Shown here: positions 1 through 6,691 of the stretch, one piece after another
Numbering within the stretch: position 1 is the first letter of the stretch
How the letters are laid out: every line of letters begins with the position of its first letter
From: Chloroflexota bacterium
GTDB lineage: Bacteria; Chloroflexota; Dehalococcoidia; Lucifugimonadales; Lucifugimonadaceae
Direction: 5' to 3'
Assembly: GCA_009837685.1 (NCBI GenBank)
Contig: VXTA01000025.1
Location: 1-7,540 of the forward strand
Length of the DNA stretch: 7,540 nt
Notes under the pieces: generated by a model
Seen by the model: only the letters and a program-made list of their open reading frames with translations
Database searches by the model: none
Told to the model about the DNA's origin: nothing
Position numbers and translations under genes: made by a program

Positions 1-408
1 CATGGTTCCGAACCCCTTGGGCACACCTACCCCGGCAAAGGCGCGATGACCCCTGACCGCCTGCTGCAACTCGCCACCAGATTCCCAGACAACTCCTTCA
101 TCTTCTCTCACTTCGGCGGCGGTCTCCCTTTCTACGAGCGCATGCCCGAAGTCAGTCAGGCCCTCTCAAACGTCGCCTACGACTCTGCCGCCGCACCTTT
201 CCTCTACGACACCAACATCTACGACACAATCGAAAGCCTTGTCGGTAGCACTCGCATCTTCTTCGCCAGCGACTTCCCGCTAATGACCCAACGCCGGGCC
301 TTAGACCACCTGCGAAGCGCTGAACTGCCCCTCTACACACAGAAGATGATCCTAGAAGTCGCCGGTCAGGTGTATGATTTCTCACGTTCACCAAAAAACC
401 AGACCTAA
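1..408 (+). CDS. Amidohydrolase (metal-dependent hydrolase, amidohydrolase-2 type), C-terminal part only
   Basis: The reading frame is open from the first base, so this is the 3' end of a longer gene; the ATG at 46 is internal. The visible 135 residues begin HGSEPLGHTYPGKG, go on to FSHFGGGLPFYERM (His37) and YDTNIYD, and then FASDFPL (Asp91). This His...SH-GG...SDFP succession is typical of the C-terminal half of the TIM-barrel amidohydrolase-2 family (ACMSD/decarboxylase-like), where these His and Asp residues bind metal or act in catalysis. That family assignment comes from known family patterns. The substrate cannot be told. The protein is expected to be cytoplasmic, with no signal peptide or membrane segment in the visible part. 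The stop at 406-408 lies 35 nt before the next gene on the same strand, which suggests co-transcription with the ornithine-cyclodeaminase-like gene. The N-terminal metal-binding HxH motif would lie outside the window. Confidence 0.85.
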   Translation, partial: HGSEPLGHTYPGKGAMTPDRLLQLATRFPDNSFIFSHFGGGLPFYERMPEVSQALSNVAYDSAAAPFLYDTNIYDTIESLVGSTRIFFASDFPLMTQRRALDHLRSAELPLYTQKMILEVAGQVYDFSRSPKNQT

Positions 409-443
409 ACCCAAGCCGACCTCAACCGAAAGATACCCACGCT

Positions 444-1436
444 ATGGCACTTCTCCTAAACCGATCCGATGTCCAGCAAGTCCTAACCATGTCAAAGGCG
501 ATCGATGTGGTAGAAGCCGCGTTTGGCGAACTTGCGGACGCTACCGCTGAGATGCCACCGCGTACGGTGATGATCGACCCCGCGGTTGGGGGTTGGATCG
601 CGTACATGCCGGCATATCTGAAGTCGGGCGGCGCGCTCGGAGCGAAGGCGGTAACGGTCTACAAGGACAACCCATCGAAGTTTGATTTGCCGACCACCAT
701 CGGCACGATTCTGGTTCAAAACAACGAGACCGGAGAGGTAGTAGCGGCGATGGATGGTGGATATCTCACTGCGGTGCGGACCGGTGCGGTCTCGGGAGTG
801 GCGACGCGGCACATGGCTCGTGGCGACTCTAAGGTTGGCGGCGTTCTAGGTGCGGGGGTGCAGGCGCGGCAACAGGCAATCGCCATCGCCGAAGCCAGCA
901 ACGTAGACACGATCTTGACATTCTCGCTCGACGACGACGCGTCGCGTCGTGAGTTCGCAGGCTGGGTAGCAGATCAGACTGGTCTGGACGTGCAACTGGC
1001 GTCGAGCGGCGAAGAGTTGTGCCGCGAGTCCGACATTGTGGCTCTTGCCACTACCGCGGCGAATCCGATAGTCAGCTCAGAGTGGTGGAAACCGGGGGCA
1101 CACATCAATGCGATTGGTTCACATGCACCGGGCGTGAGGGAACTGGATACCGCAACGATCAAACGCGCTCGTATCATCTGCGACCAGTTGGAGGCGTGCA
1201 TGGCGGAGGCGGGTGATCTTCAGATACCGGTTGAGGATGGCGACTACGCTTGGTCGGATGTCGCAGGTAATCTGGGCGATGTTGTGAACGGGGATACTCC
1301 CGGACGGACTTCAGATGACGAGGTGACGCTGTTCAAGAGCGTGGGGTTGGCGATACAGGACATCTCGTGTGCGGCGCTGGTTTACCGCGAGGCGATGGCG
1401 AATGAGATTGGGCAGGAGTTCGATTTTTCGGGGTGA
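444..1436 (+). CDS. Ornithine cyclodeaminase / mu-crystallin family NAD(P)-dependent oxidoreductase
   Basis: This is a complete protein of 330 residues, the usual length for the family (about 310-350). Landmarks in order are: IAYMPAYL near 52-59; LGAKAV with Lys68, the position of the conserved substrate-binding lysine; TAVRTGAVSGVATRHMAR with Arg112; the Rossmann nucleotide-binding loop GAGVQA (136-141); HINAIGSHAPGVRELD (220-235); EAGDL; and KSVGLAIQDISCAALVYREA near the C terminus. The family includes ornithine cyclodeaminase, alanine dehydrogenase and ketimine reductases. In true cyclodeaminases and archaeal alanine dehydrogenase an Asp sits in the GxD-xPG loop; here the loop reads GSHAPG with His in its place. 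I therefore infer an imine reductase or amino-acid dehydrogenase activity rather than ornithine cyclisation. The ATG at 444 is chosen because MALLLNRSDVQQVL fits the family N terminus; no clear Shine-Dalgarno precedes it. It likely shares an mRNA with the upstream amidohydrolase gene. Confidence 0.9.
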   Translation: MALLLNRSDVQQVLTMSKAIDVVEAAFGELADATAEMPPRTVMIDPAVGGWIAYMPAYLKSGGALGAKAVTVYKDNPSKFDLPTTIGTILVQNNETGEVVAAMDGGYLTAVRTGAVSGVATRHMARGDSKVGGVLGAGVQARQQAIAIAEASNVDTILTFSLDDDASRREFAGWVADQTGLDVQLASSGEELCRESDIVALATTAANPIVSSEWWKPGAHINAIGSHAPGVRELDTATIKRARIICDQLEACMAEAGDLQIPVEDGDYAWSDVAGNLGDVVNGDTPGRTSDDEVTLFKSVGLAIQDISCAALVYREAMANEIGQEFDFSG

Positions 1437-1449
1437 TTTGAGGGGTGAG

Positions 1450-1568
1450 AAGTTGCCGCGAACTTGCTTTTCTTGCCGCGAAATTGCCGCTGATTCCGGC
1501 AATTTCGCGGCGTGGGCGGCAATTTAAGGGGGAACTTGCCGCTGTCAGCGGCAATTTCGCGGCAAGTT
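1450..1568. repeat. Cluster of short GC-rich palindromic repeat units (core CGGCAATTTCGCGGC)
   Basis: The gap between the converging + strand operon and hsdR is filled with copies of one motif. CGGCAATTTCGCGGC occurs at 1497-1511 and 1549-1563, its exact reverse complement at 1475-1489, and partial copies at 1450-1465 (TTGCCGCGAA core) and 1516-1525 (GCGGCAATTT). The copies at 1475-1489 and 1497-1511 form a perfect 15-bp inverted repeat with a 7-nt loop. No open frame with coding character is present. Such clusters resemble REP-like or small palindromic intergenic elements; I do not recognise this one as a named family. Part of it appears to be used as a terminator. Confidence 0.8.
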
Positions 1569-1576
1569 TGTTTTTT
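1533..1576 (+). terminator. Probable intrinsic terminator of the amidohydrolase/cyclodeaminase-like operon
   Basis: The arms AACTTGCCG (1533-1541) and CGGCAAGTT (1560-1568) are exact reverse complements and are followed within 2 nt by six Ts (1571-1576). An alternative inner hairpin, TTGCCGCT/AGCGGCAA (1536-1543/1547-1554, 3-nt loop), competes with the outer stem. It lies about 100 nt after the stop of the + strand operon and before the convergent hsdR end. Stem plus T-run is the usual shape of a Rho-independent terminator; the 18-nt interior is larger than ideal. Confidence 0.55.
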
Positions 1577-1591
1577 GAACAAGTTCAAAAA
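1572..1591. repeat. Perfect 9-bp inverted repeat, AT-rich
   Basis: TTTTTGAAC (1572-1580) and GTTCAAAAA (1583-1591) are exact reverse complements around a 2-nt AA centre. The element starts in the T-run of the preceding terminator, so on the - strand it also gives a hairpin ending in Ts. It could contribute to bidirectional termination between the convergent operons, or be an operator-like site; the sequence alone does not decide. Confidence 0.45.
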
Positions 1592-1661
1592 GTTGTCTGA
1601 ACCGCAGATTTTCGGGATTTAGGGATGGGCAGGATTTTTTGAGGCGGTTGTTGTCTGAACC
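1592..1661. repeat. 12-bp direct repeat pair bounding a GGATTT-rich intergenic segment
   Basis: GTTGTCTGAACC occurs exactly at 1592-1603 and 1650-1661. The 46 nt between them are rich in GGGATTT/GGATTTTTT-type words. Tracts beginning TCTGAACCGCAGATT are a style of dispersed intergenic repeat I have seen in several bacterial genomes, but I cannot name a family. There is no coding potential. The segment lies just downstream of the hsdR stop on the opposite strand. Confidence 0.5.
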
Positions 1662-1711
1662 CCTCATTCCCGCATGGCCTGCTCCTACCCCGGTACGGGG
1701 ACAAAAGTGGC

Positions 1712-4700
1712 CTATGCCACCGTCGCCCAATCCGCCGACAAAACCTCCGCCTGCTCCAACACCGTCTGTGTAGCCTTCTCCTGCATATCCGGCGGATACC
1801 CATGCTTACGCAGCATTCGCCTCACCAGCACACGCAACTTCGCACGCGTCGTCTCCCGGATCGTCCAGTCGATAGTCACATTCCGACGCACCGTTTCGAC
1901 CAACTCACGCGCAATGTCGCCCAGTAATTCATCACCCATAACTTCAACCGCGCTCTTGTTGTCGCTCAGCGCGTCGTAGAATGCCAATTCGTCTTCTGAC
2001 AAACCCAGCTTTTCGCCGCGCTCGTTAGCCTCTCGCATCTCCCTTGCCAACTCGATCAACTCTTCGATCACCTGCGCCGCTTCGATTGCCCGGTTGCGAT
2101 ACCTGCGCAGCGCCTCTTCGAGCATCTCGGCAAACGAACGGGCCTGGACAACGTTCTGCTTCCGACGCTTCGTGATCTCCCCCTGCAACAACTTCCGCAA
2201 CAATTCCACCGCCAAGTTTTTCCGCTCCATCGTCTTCACCTCGGCCAAGAACTCCTCCGACAGTATCGAGATATCCGGCTTCTTCAAGCCAGCGGCTTCG
2301 AAGATGTCGATCACCCCATCCGGCGAAACCGCATCCGCAACGATCTGCGTTATCGCTTGATCCAAATCCTCACTCGGCGTACGCTCGCTCGCGGCGCGTT
2401 TCACCAACGCCACGCGCACAGCTTGGAAAAACGCGACATCGTCCCTTATCGCCATCGCCTCGTCACGCGGCGTCGCCAACGCAAACGCTTGCGACAACTT
2501 CCTCACCTCGTCCAAGCACCGTTCCCTACCATCTTTCAACGCCAACACATGCTCTTGAGCCGCAGGAATGAGTCTCATTTGCGCTTCCCTGCCACCGGTT
2601 GACCAAGTCGACCAGTCAAATCCATGGAACAGCGCTTTGCAAATCTCGTACCGCTCTTGAAGTACAGCAACCGCCGTGTCCTGATCCAAATCTTCGACCG
2701 CCTTACCCGTTCCGCCACTCTCCGTATAAGTCTTAACCGCAACCTGCAACGCCGGAGCCAACCCTAGATAGTCCACAATCAAACCACCCGGCTTGTCTTT
2801 GAACACCCGATTGACGCGCGCGATCGCCTGCATAAGGTTGTGACCCCGCATCGGTTTGTCGACATACATCGTATGCAGACTCGGCGCGTCGAATCCCGTC
2901 AACCACATGTCCCGCACCAAAACGACCTTGAACGGGTCCGAGCTATCCCTGAACCGATGCGCCAACCCCTCGCGACGACCCTTGTTCCGAATATGTTGCT
3001 GCCATTTAAGCGGATCCGAAGCCGATCCCGTCATCACAACCTTGATCTCGCCTTGGGCATCATCCTCGTCATGCCATTCGGGTTTCAGCACCGCCAATTC
3101 TTCGTATAGATCGACACAGATCCGACGGCTCATACACACAATCATCGCCTTCCCATCCATAGCATCCAACCGCTTCTCGAAATGATCGACGATATCCTGA
3201 GCGATCAGCTTCAACCGTTTCTCAGTTCCAACGACGGCCTCGATCTGCGCCCACTTCGTCTTCAACCGCTCCTTACGCTCTACCTCCTCACCTTCAGTCG
3301 CCTCGTCAAACTCCTCATCGATGTGCGGCCGTTCATCCTCGTTCAACTCCAGCTTCGCCAACCGGCTCTCGTAGTGAATCCGGACAGTCGATTCATCTTC
3401 GACCGACCGTCTGATGTCATAAATGCTGATGTAGTCCCCGAACACAGACATCGTGTTCCGATCCTCGAACTCGATCGGCGTCCCTGTAAACCCGATGAAC
3501 GATGCATTAGGCAGTGCATCCCGCATATGCGCCGCAAACCCGTCCACAAAGTCGTACTGACTTCGATGCGCCTCATCCGCTATCACGACGATGTTCCGAC
3601 GGTCCGACAACATCGGATGCCGGTCACCCCTTTCGTCCGGGAAGAACTTCTGGATCGTCGTGAACACCACGCCGCCAGACGAAACCGACAACTTCCTCCT
3701 CAAATCCGCCCGACTCTCCGCCTGCGTCGGCGTCTGACGCAACAAATCGCTGCACCTCGAAAACGTCCCAAACAGTTGGTCATCCAAATCGTTCCGGTCC
3801 GTCAGCACCACAATCGTCGGATTGCTCATCGCCGGCTCACGCACGATCCGACCAGCATAGAACGCCATCGTCAGACTCTTACCCGCGCCCTGCGTATGCC
3901 ATACGACGCCAATACGTTTGTCACCGGGATCACCCCCGGGCTTGCGACCCGTCTCGTACCCGCTCCCGGTGTCAACCAGCACCCCGTGTTCATCCACCAA
4001 CTGAGACGCCCGAACTGTCTGATCTACCGCAAACTCCACCGCGTGATACTGGTGATAACCCGCCATCTTCTTCACCGGCACACCGCCACTATCACCCTCG
4101 AACACGATGAAGTCCCGAAGCATCTTCAAAAACCGCCTCGGCTCGCACAACCCACGTATAGTCACCTCCAACTGCGGAATCGTCGCATCCGCCACTTCGT
4201 CGCCGGCAATCGTGCGCCAAGGCTTGAACCACTCCTTGCCTGCCGTCAACGTCCCGACCCTTGCCTCCAACCCGTCCGACACCACCAGCAACTCGTTCAT
4301 CGAAAACAGCGTCGGCAACTCCGACTTATACGTCTGCAACTGCTGCCAAGCCGTCCAGATCGTCGCATCCTCATCCGTCGGGTTCTTCAACTCGACGATA
4401 CCCAACGGCAAACCATTCACAAGCAGCACAACATCTGGCCGCCGACTGTTCTTGTTCTCAACCACCGCAAATTGATTAACCGCCAAGAAATCGTTCGACT
4501 CAACATCCTCAAAATCAATCACTTTCACCTGTCCGCCACGAATACGCCCATCAACATCCCGATACTCCACATTCACCCCCTCGACCAGCATCCGATGAAA
4601 CGATTCGTTCTTCACCTCCAACGAAGTCCCTTGCGGATCCATCAACTTCCGATACGCATCATCCAACGCCTCAAACCCCAACTCCGGATTCAGCCGCTCA

Positions 4701-4864
4701 AGCGCAATCCGCAACCTACCTTCCAACACCACAACTCCGAAATCATCCCGCTCCGCACCCGCGGTATCAGGCGCAATTTCATTGCCATTTACGGATTCCC
4801 AACCAACATCCTCCAGCCAACCAAGGGCCAGCTGTTCGACATCGTCTTCTGTAATGGTGGTCAT
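1712..4864 (-). CDS. hsdR: Type I restriction enzyme, restriction/translocation subunit HsdR
   Basis: This is the 1050-residue motor and nuclease subunit of a type I restriction-modification complex; it cuts unmodified DNA after ATP-driven translocation and needs HsdM and HsdS partners. Domains in order: N-terminal nuclease with the PD-(D/E)xK pattern (RPDVV, Asp144; GIVELK, Glu158 and Lys160); SF2 helicase with Walker A HTQGAGKS (323-330), motif Ia [16 protein letters not shown] (430-433), TGTP (460-463), [10 protein letters not shown] and QAIARVNR (679-686); and a long helical C terminus of the HsdR/DUF3387 type. All key residues seem intact. I prefer the ATG at 4864 ([22 protein letters not shown]), which matches the family N terminus. 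The frame stays open upstream to a GTG at 4975, but that extra stretch translates a palindromic repeat and looks non-native. The gene has no hsdM or hsdS beside it within the window. The TAG stop is at 1712-1714. Confidence 0.95.
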   Translation of the reverse strand: MTTITEDDVEQLALGWLEDVGWESVNGNEIAPDTAGAERDDFGVVVLEGRLRIALERLNPELGFEALDDAYRKLMDPQGTSLEVKNESFHRMLVEGVNVEYRDVDGRIRGGQVKVIDFEDVESNDFLAVNQFAVVENKNSRRPDVVLLVNGLPLGIVELKNPTDEDATIWTAWQQLQTYKSELPTLFSMNELLVVSDGLEARVGTLTAGKEWFKPWRTIAGDEVADATIPQLEVTIRGLCEPRRFLKMLRDFIVFEGDSGGVPVKKMAGYHQYHAVEFAVDQTVRASQLVDEHGVLVDTGSGYETGRKPGGDPGDKRIGVVWHTQGAGKSLTMAFYAGRIVREPAMSNPTIVVLTDRNDLDDQLFGTFSRCSDLLRQTPTQAESRADLRRKLSVSSGGVVFTTIQKFFPDERGDRHPMLSDRRNIVVIADEAHRSQYDFVDGFAAHMRDALPNASFIGFTGTPIEFEDRNTMSVFGDYISIYDIRRSVEDESTVRIHYESRLAKLELNEDERPHIDEEFDEATEGEEVERKERLKTKWAQIEAVVGTEKRLKLIAQDIVDHFEKRLDAMDGKAMIVCMSRRICVDLYEELAVLKPEWHDEDDAQGEIKVVMTGSASDPLKWQQHIRNKGRREGLAHRFRDSSDPFKVVLVRDMWLTGFDAPSLHTMYVDKPMRGHNLMQAIARVNRVFKDKPGGLIVDYLGLAPALQVAVKTYTESGGTGKAVEDLDQDTAVAVLQERYEICKALFHGFDWSTWSTGGREAQMRLIPAAQEHVLALKDGRERCLDEVRKLSQAFALATPRDEAMAIRDDVAFFQAVRVALVKRAASERTPSEDLDQAITQIVADAVSPDGVIDIFEAAGLKKPDISILSEEFLAEVKTMERKNLAVELLRKLLQGEITKRRKQNVVQARSFAEMLEEALRRYRNRAIEAAQVIEELIELAREMREANERGEKLGLSEDELAFYDALSDNKSAVEVMGDELLGDIARELVETVRRNVTIDWTIRETTRAKLRVLVRRMLRKHGYPPDMQEKATQTVLEQAEVLSADWATVA

Positions 4865-4876
4865 CAAATGAACATT

Positions 4877-4904
4877 GTAGGGGCGTTTCGCGAAACGCCC
4901 CCAC
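4877..4904. repeat. 28-bp near-perfect palindrome, copy 1 (GGGGCGTTTCGCGAAACGCCCC core)
   Basis: The arms GTAGGGGCGTTTCG and CGAAACGCCCCCAC pair except for one position (A4879 against C4902). The element lies 13 nt upstream of the hsdR start. The same 28-mer, with one base different, is at 6692-6719. It is a REP-like element; a run this GC-rich would form a strong hairpin in the leader of hsdR mRNA and could affect its translation. On the - strand it is translated as part of the doubtful hsdR extension (WGRFAKRPY). Confidence 0.85.
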
Positions 4905-4988
4905 TTGGCAAGCTCAGCACCGTAGCGTAACCCCGCCTCGACTGCATCTGCAGAAACCTCTCTTTTGAGTACCACAAATGGAACAATG

Positions 4989-5006
4989 TGCTACAATTTG
5001 ATCAAA
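4989..5006 (+). promoter_or_regulatory. Candidate extended -10 promoter with overlapping TTTGATCAAA palindrome
   Basis: TGCTACAAT (4989-4997) matches the extended -10 pattern TGnTATAAT with one mismatch in the hexamer. A TTGAGT at 4965-4970 resembles a -35 box, but its 21-nt spacer is too long, so the extended -10 would have to carry the promoter. The expected start site near 5004-5007 is only a few nt before the stable stem of the structured element at 5010. The exact 10-bp palindrome TTTGATCAAA (4997-5006) spans the -10/start interval and could be a repressor site. There is no coding gene downstream on this strand, so the product would be a small RNA. Confidence 0.4.
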
Positions 5007-5075
5007 GGTACCTCCCCGATGACAAGAGCCCAAGGGGCTCTCTCCGAAAACGGAGTAGTCGGGGAGGTCGTTTTT
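5004..5075 (+). ncRNA. Candidate small structured RNA, three-way junction, next to a DUF3800 gene
   Basis: The + strand folds into a compact three-way junction. P1 is ten perfect pairs, ACCTCCCCGA (5010-5019) with TCGGGGAGGT (5059-5068). P2 is seven pairs, AGAGCCC (5025-5031) with GGGCTCT (5035-5041), loop AAG. P3 is five pairs, CTCCG (5042-5046) with CGGAG (5051-5055), loop AAAA. P2 and P3 abut without spacer; the joining strands are TGACA and TAG. A T-run (5071-5075) follows P1, so P1 can serve as terminator. The element lies between the DUF3800 stop and hsdR, antisense to both genes' transcription. Published comparative genomics has described several 'DUF3800' RNA motifs near genes of this family; I cannot verify whether this matches one. 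Alternatives are a DNA cruciform or a terminator/processing hairpin of the - strand operon, but the T-run favours the + strand reading. Confidence 0.55.
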
Positions 5076-5089
5076 GTTGGAGTACGACA

Positions 5090-5752
5090 TCAGTACCAGT
5101 ACCTTGTACCTCTACGGAAGATGTCGAACTCGCTCCAAACCGCCGATTTGATCTCGCTGTAATGGGTAGCGTCTTTGTGTTCGTGTTGCCTAAAGATCGC
5201 CCAGCAACAATAGTCTGCGACCTGCAATCCGTAGTGAGATCGGGAGTCGTGATGCAGGATGCGGTACCTCGGACGTTGAGGCAACATGTTGGCTAGTGTG
5301 AGCTTCACGGCTCTTTCGATCGCTCGACGACGCCTTTTCAAGGGAATGGTGTCCGTGACAATCACCGTCTCTTCGGCTTGCGCATGAGACTGTCGGTTCA
5401 AAACGTACTTTAGTAGATGTCCGAGCATCTCCGGGTAGAACCGCGTCTCTGCTCTCAATGATGGTCCAGTCTTAGATTTCTCGACAATCAAACTGTCAAT
5501 TCTCATGTTGTCGAGATGGTTACCTATGATTCCAAAAACCCGTTGACGCACATGCTGGTTGTCTTCCGAGCAGTGGAAACGTTCACGTTCTAATCCGTAC
5601 TCCATACAGTCATATTTGTAGTTGTCCAACTCAGCGTTCGCTTGGAATGGGCGTCTCATCGTCACGCTTGTCAACACGAAGTAGCGTGAGCCGCTAGAAC
5701 TGAAATCCAAGTTTCCTGATTCGTCTAGGAATATGTAAACACGCTCACCCAT
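5090..5752 (-). CDS. DUF3800 domain protein
   Basis: A 220-residue protein, complete and of ordinary family length. It opens with VYIFLDESGNLDFSSSGSRYFVLTSV, the DUF3800 signature (Asp10, Glu11). Further acidic positions are VIVTDT (Asp134), LHHDSRSHYGLQVADYCCWAI (Asp169, Asp180) and a closing EHKD...Y. These spaced acidic residues suit an RNase H-like nuclease fold, which is how I understand the family; biochemical function is not established as far as I know. DUF3800 genes often lie in mobile or defence regions and near structured RNAs, as here. I use the ATG at 5752, 12 nt after the membrane-protein stop. A TTG at 5758 in the same frame has a better spaced GGTGAG and would add two residues. 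It is co-directional with the two genes upstream and probably co-transcribed. The 3' end lies only about 20 nt from the structured RNA element. Confidence 0.85.
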   Translation of the reverse strand: MGERVYIFLDESGNLDFSSSGSRYFVLTSVTMRRPFQANAELDNYKYDCMEYGLERERFHCSEDNQHVRQRVFGIIGNHLDNMRIDSLIVEKSKTGPSLRAETRFYPEMLGHLLKYVLNRQSHAQAEETVIVTDTIPLKRRRRAIERAVKLTLANMLPQRPRYRILHHDSRSHYGLQVADYCCWAIFRQHEHKDATHYSEIKSAVWSEFDIFRRGTRYWY

Positions 5753-5764
5753 CGCCAATGCCGC

Positions 5765-6280
5765 TCACCCCGCCAAATCAAAAAAACCAAAGTCCTCACC
5801 AATAATCCAAGCAGTCAAAGCCACGTGCAACGCGACAAACAACCAAGGCACTGAAGCCTCAATCGTCGAGACTTCTAGATAAGTCTCTCCGCGCCCGTCC
5901 TCAGTCAAGAGCCGCTCATGCTTGTAAATCGATGCCGGCAAATGGTCCTCCAACTCGTGAACGATCTTGAACTTGATCTCATTCAGGGCAACATGCGACT
6001 TTATGATTGCATTCCAGACCAGAGAAACCGCGATACCTACGACAGGTACTAGCGCCAACACCGAGACATCTGCGTCGAAATTCGTGTAAAACACCCCGTA
6101 CAGCGCCACGATCGCCACGCTGAGTGTCAACATATAGCGATTCGAGGCGCCCCTTCGCGCGCTCACGTTATCCGCAGACTGGACGTAGAGCTTGTACTGC
6201 TCCAGCAAGTGCGCGTTGAAAGAGTCGCCATAGCTCTCTTTCTCATGGTTGAACAGAGGCTTATCCGAATGTTTCGTCAC
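5765..6280 (-). CDS. RipA/SLATT-like multi-pass membrane protein, probable effector partner of the TIR-like protein
   Basis: 171 residues. The soluble N terminus leads to LLEQYKLYVQSADNVSARRGASNRYML (26-51), a helix with Arg pair just before the first membrane segment, as in the 'RipA family octameric membrane protein' group and in SLATT two-helix effectors. Hydrophobic segments are at about 50-65 (LTLSVAIVALYGVFY) and 71-92 (VSVLALVPVVGIAVSLVWNAII), then a soluble acidic/basic stretch 93-142, then a third segment at 144-161 (VPWLFVALHVALTAWII). There is no signal peptide. The start is GTG at 6280-6278; it overlaps the TGA of the TIR-like gene in the sequence GTGA, implying translational coupling and matched dosage. 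Known SLATT proteins are thought to act as pores or membrane disruptors in nucleotide-signalled defence; assigning that role here is inference. It could instead be a plain integral membrane protein of unknown role. Confidence 0.75.
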   Translation of the reverse strand: MTKHSDKPLFNHEKESYGDSFNAHLLEQYKLYVQSADNVSARRGASNRYMLTLSVAIVALYGVFYTNFDADVSVLALVPVVGIAVSLVWNAIIKSHVALNEIKFKIVHELEDHLPASIYKHERLLTEDGRGETYLEVSTIEASVPWLFVALHVALTAWIIGEDFGFFDLAG

Positions 6281-6675
6281 GACTTAGCTTTCTCGGCGAT
6301 CAGCCTTGTGAGGTTGGGCCAACTCCACCTTTGAATTTCATCAGTCTTCAGGGCCATACCGGGTCTGATGCATGGATGGTCGGGACGCCCTTTCAATAGA
6401 AAGTAGGGAGTACCTTCATTCTGAGCGAATGTAACCTCGGCTGCGACACCGCTAGCTGTATCAGTGTGCCTTCCGCATATCACGATCACGACATCACATC
6501 GTCGAATGACCGCCCGAACCTTCTTTCTCCAAACTTCGTCATAGGGTTCGCGCAGCGACTCATCCTCAATCTCAAACGGTGAATCGGGATTGTCCGCTTG
6601 TCCAACTAGATTGTCACGCAAGTCACAATCGTTGTGGTAATCGAAACTGATGAACGCGCGCTTGGTATTCCTCAT
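6277..6675 (-). CDS. TIR-like domain protein (DUF1863 / Thoeris ThsB-like)
   Basis: 132 residues that are almost entirely one domain. KRAFISFDYHNDCDLRDNLVGQA (5-27) is the TIR-like first strand and helix; DSPFEIEDESLREPY and WRKKVRAVIRRCDVVIVICGRHT (49-71) follow; then TASGVAAEVTFAQNEGTPYFLLKGR (73-97), with Glu80 where the catalytic Glu of NAD-cleaving TIR domains falls; and a closing RWSWPNLTRLI. These patterns are those of the MTH538/DUF1863 TIR-like family that includes ThsB, which in Thoeris defence makes an NAD-derived signal on infection. No other domain fits in this length, so any effector must be a separate protein; the overlapping membrane-protein gene is the obvious candidate and no ThsA is visible. 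The ATG at 6675 is fixed by a strong ribosome binding site. Enzyme activity is inferred, not shown. Confidence 0.85.
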   Translation of the reverse strand: MRNTKRAFISFDYHNDCDLRDNLVGQADNPDSPFEIEDESLREPYDEVWRKKVRAVIRRCDVVIVICGRHTDTASGVAAEVTFAQNEGTPYFLLKGRPDHPCIRPGMALKTDEIQRWSWPNLTRLIAEKAKS

Positions 6676-6679
6676 CAGT

Positions 6680-6686
6680 ACCTCCT
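6680..6686 (-). promoter_or_regulatory. Strong Shine-Dalgarno of the TIR-like gene
   Basis: On the - strand AGGAGGT stands 4 nt before the ATG at 6675. It is the best ribosome binding site in the window and decides the start. It lies directly after the 28-bp palindrome, so a hairpin there would end just upstream of it. Confidence 0.85.
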
Positions 6687-6691
6687 ATCTC

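Noticed and set aside
1688..1700. CCCCG-GTA-CGGGG hairpin just past the hsdR stop as a terminator
   Set aside because: There are only five pairs and no T-run follows on the - strand, so it is not supported as an intrinsic terminator.
3182..4930. Long open frame of 582 codons on the + strand opposite hsdR
   Set aside because: Its translation is rich in Arg, His, Pro and Leu with no recognisable motif, and it lies fully antisense to a well-supported hsdR; it is a by-product of hsdR codon usage.
4861..4941. Small - strand frame of about 27 codons starting with ATG after a GAGAGG sequence, overlapping the hsdR start
   Set aside because: It runs through the palindrome (GGVSRNAPT is the repeat in another frame), has no recognisable features and is too short to support.
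4865..4975. HsdR starting at the GTG at 4975 (1087 residues)
   Set aside because: The extra 37 residues translate a palindromic repeat, and the family N terminus fits the ATG at 4864.
4970..5005. Sigma-70 promoter for hsdR on the - strand (TTGATC with TTCCAT)
   Set aside because: The -10 match is poor and there is no extended -10; hsdR may be transcribed by read-through from upstream instead.
5010..5068. tRNA or tRNA-like gene
   Set aside because: There are only two hairpins on a stem, no anticodon or T-loop sequence, and the length is under 60 nt.
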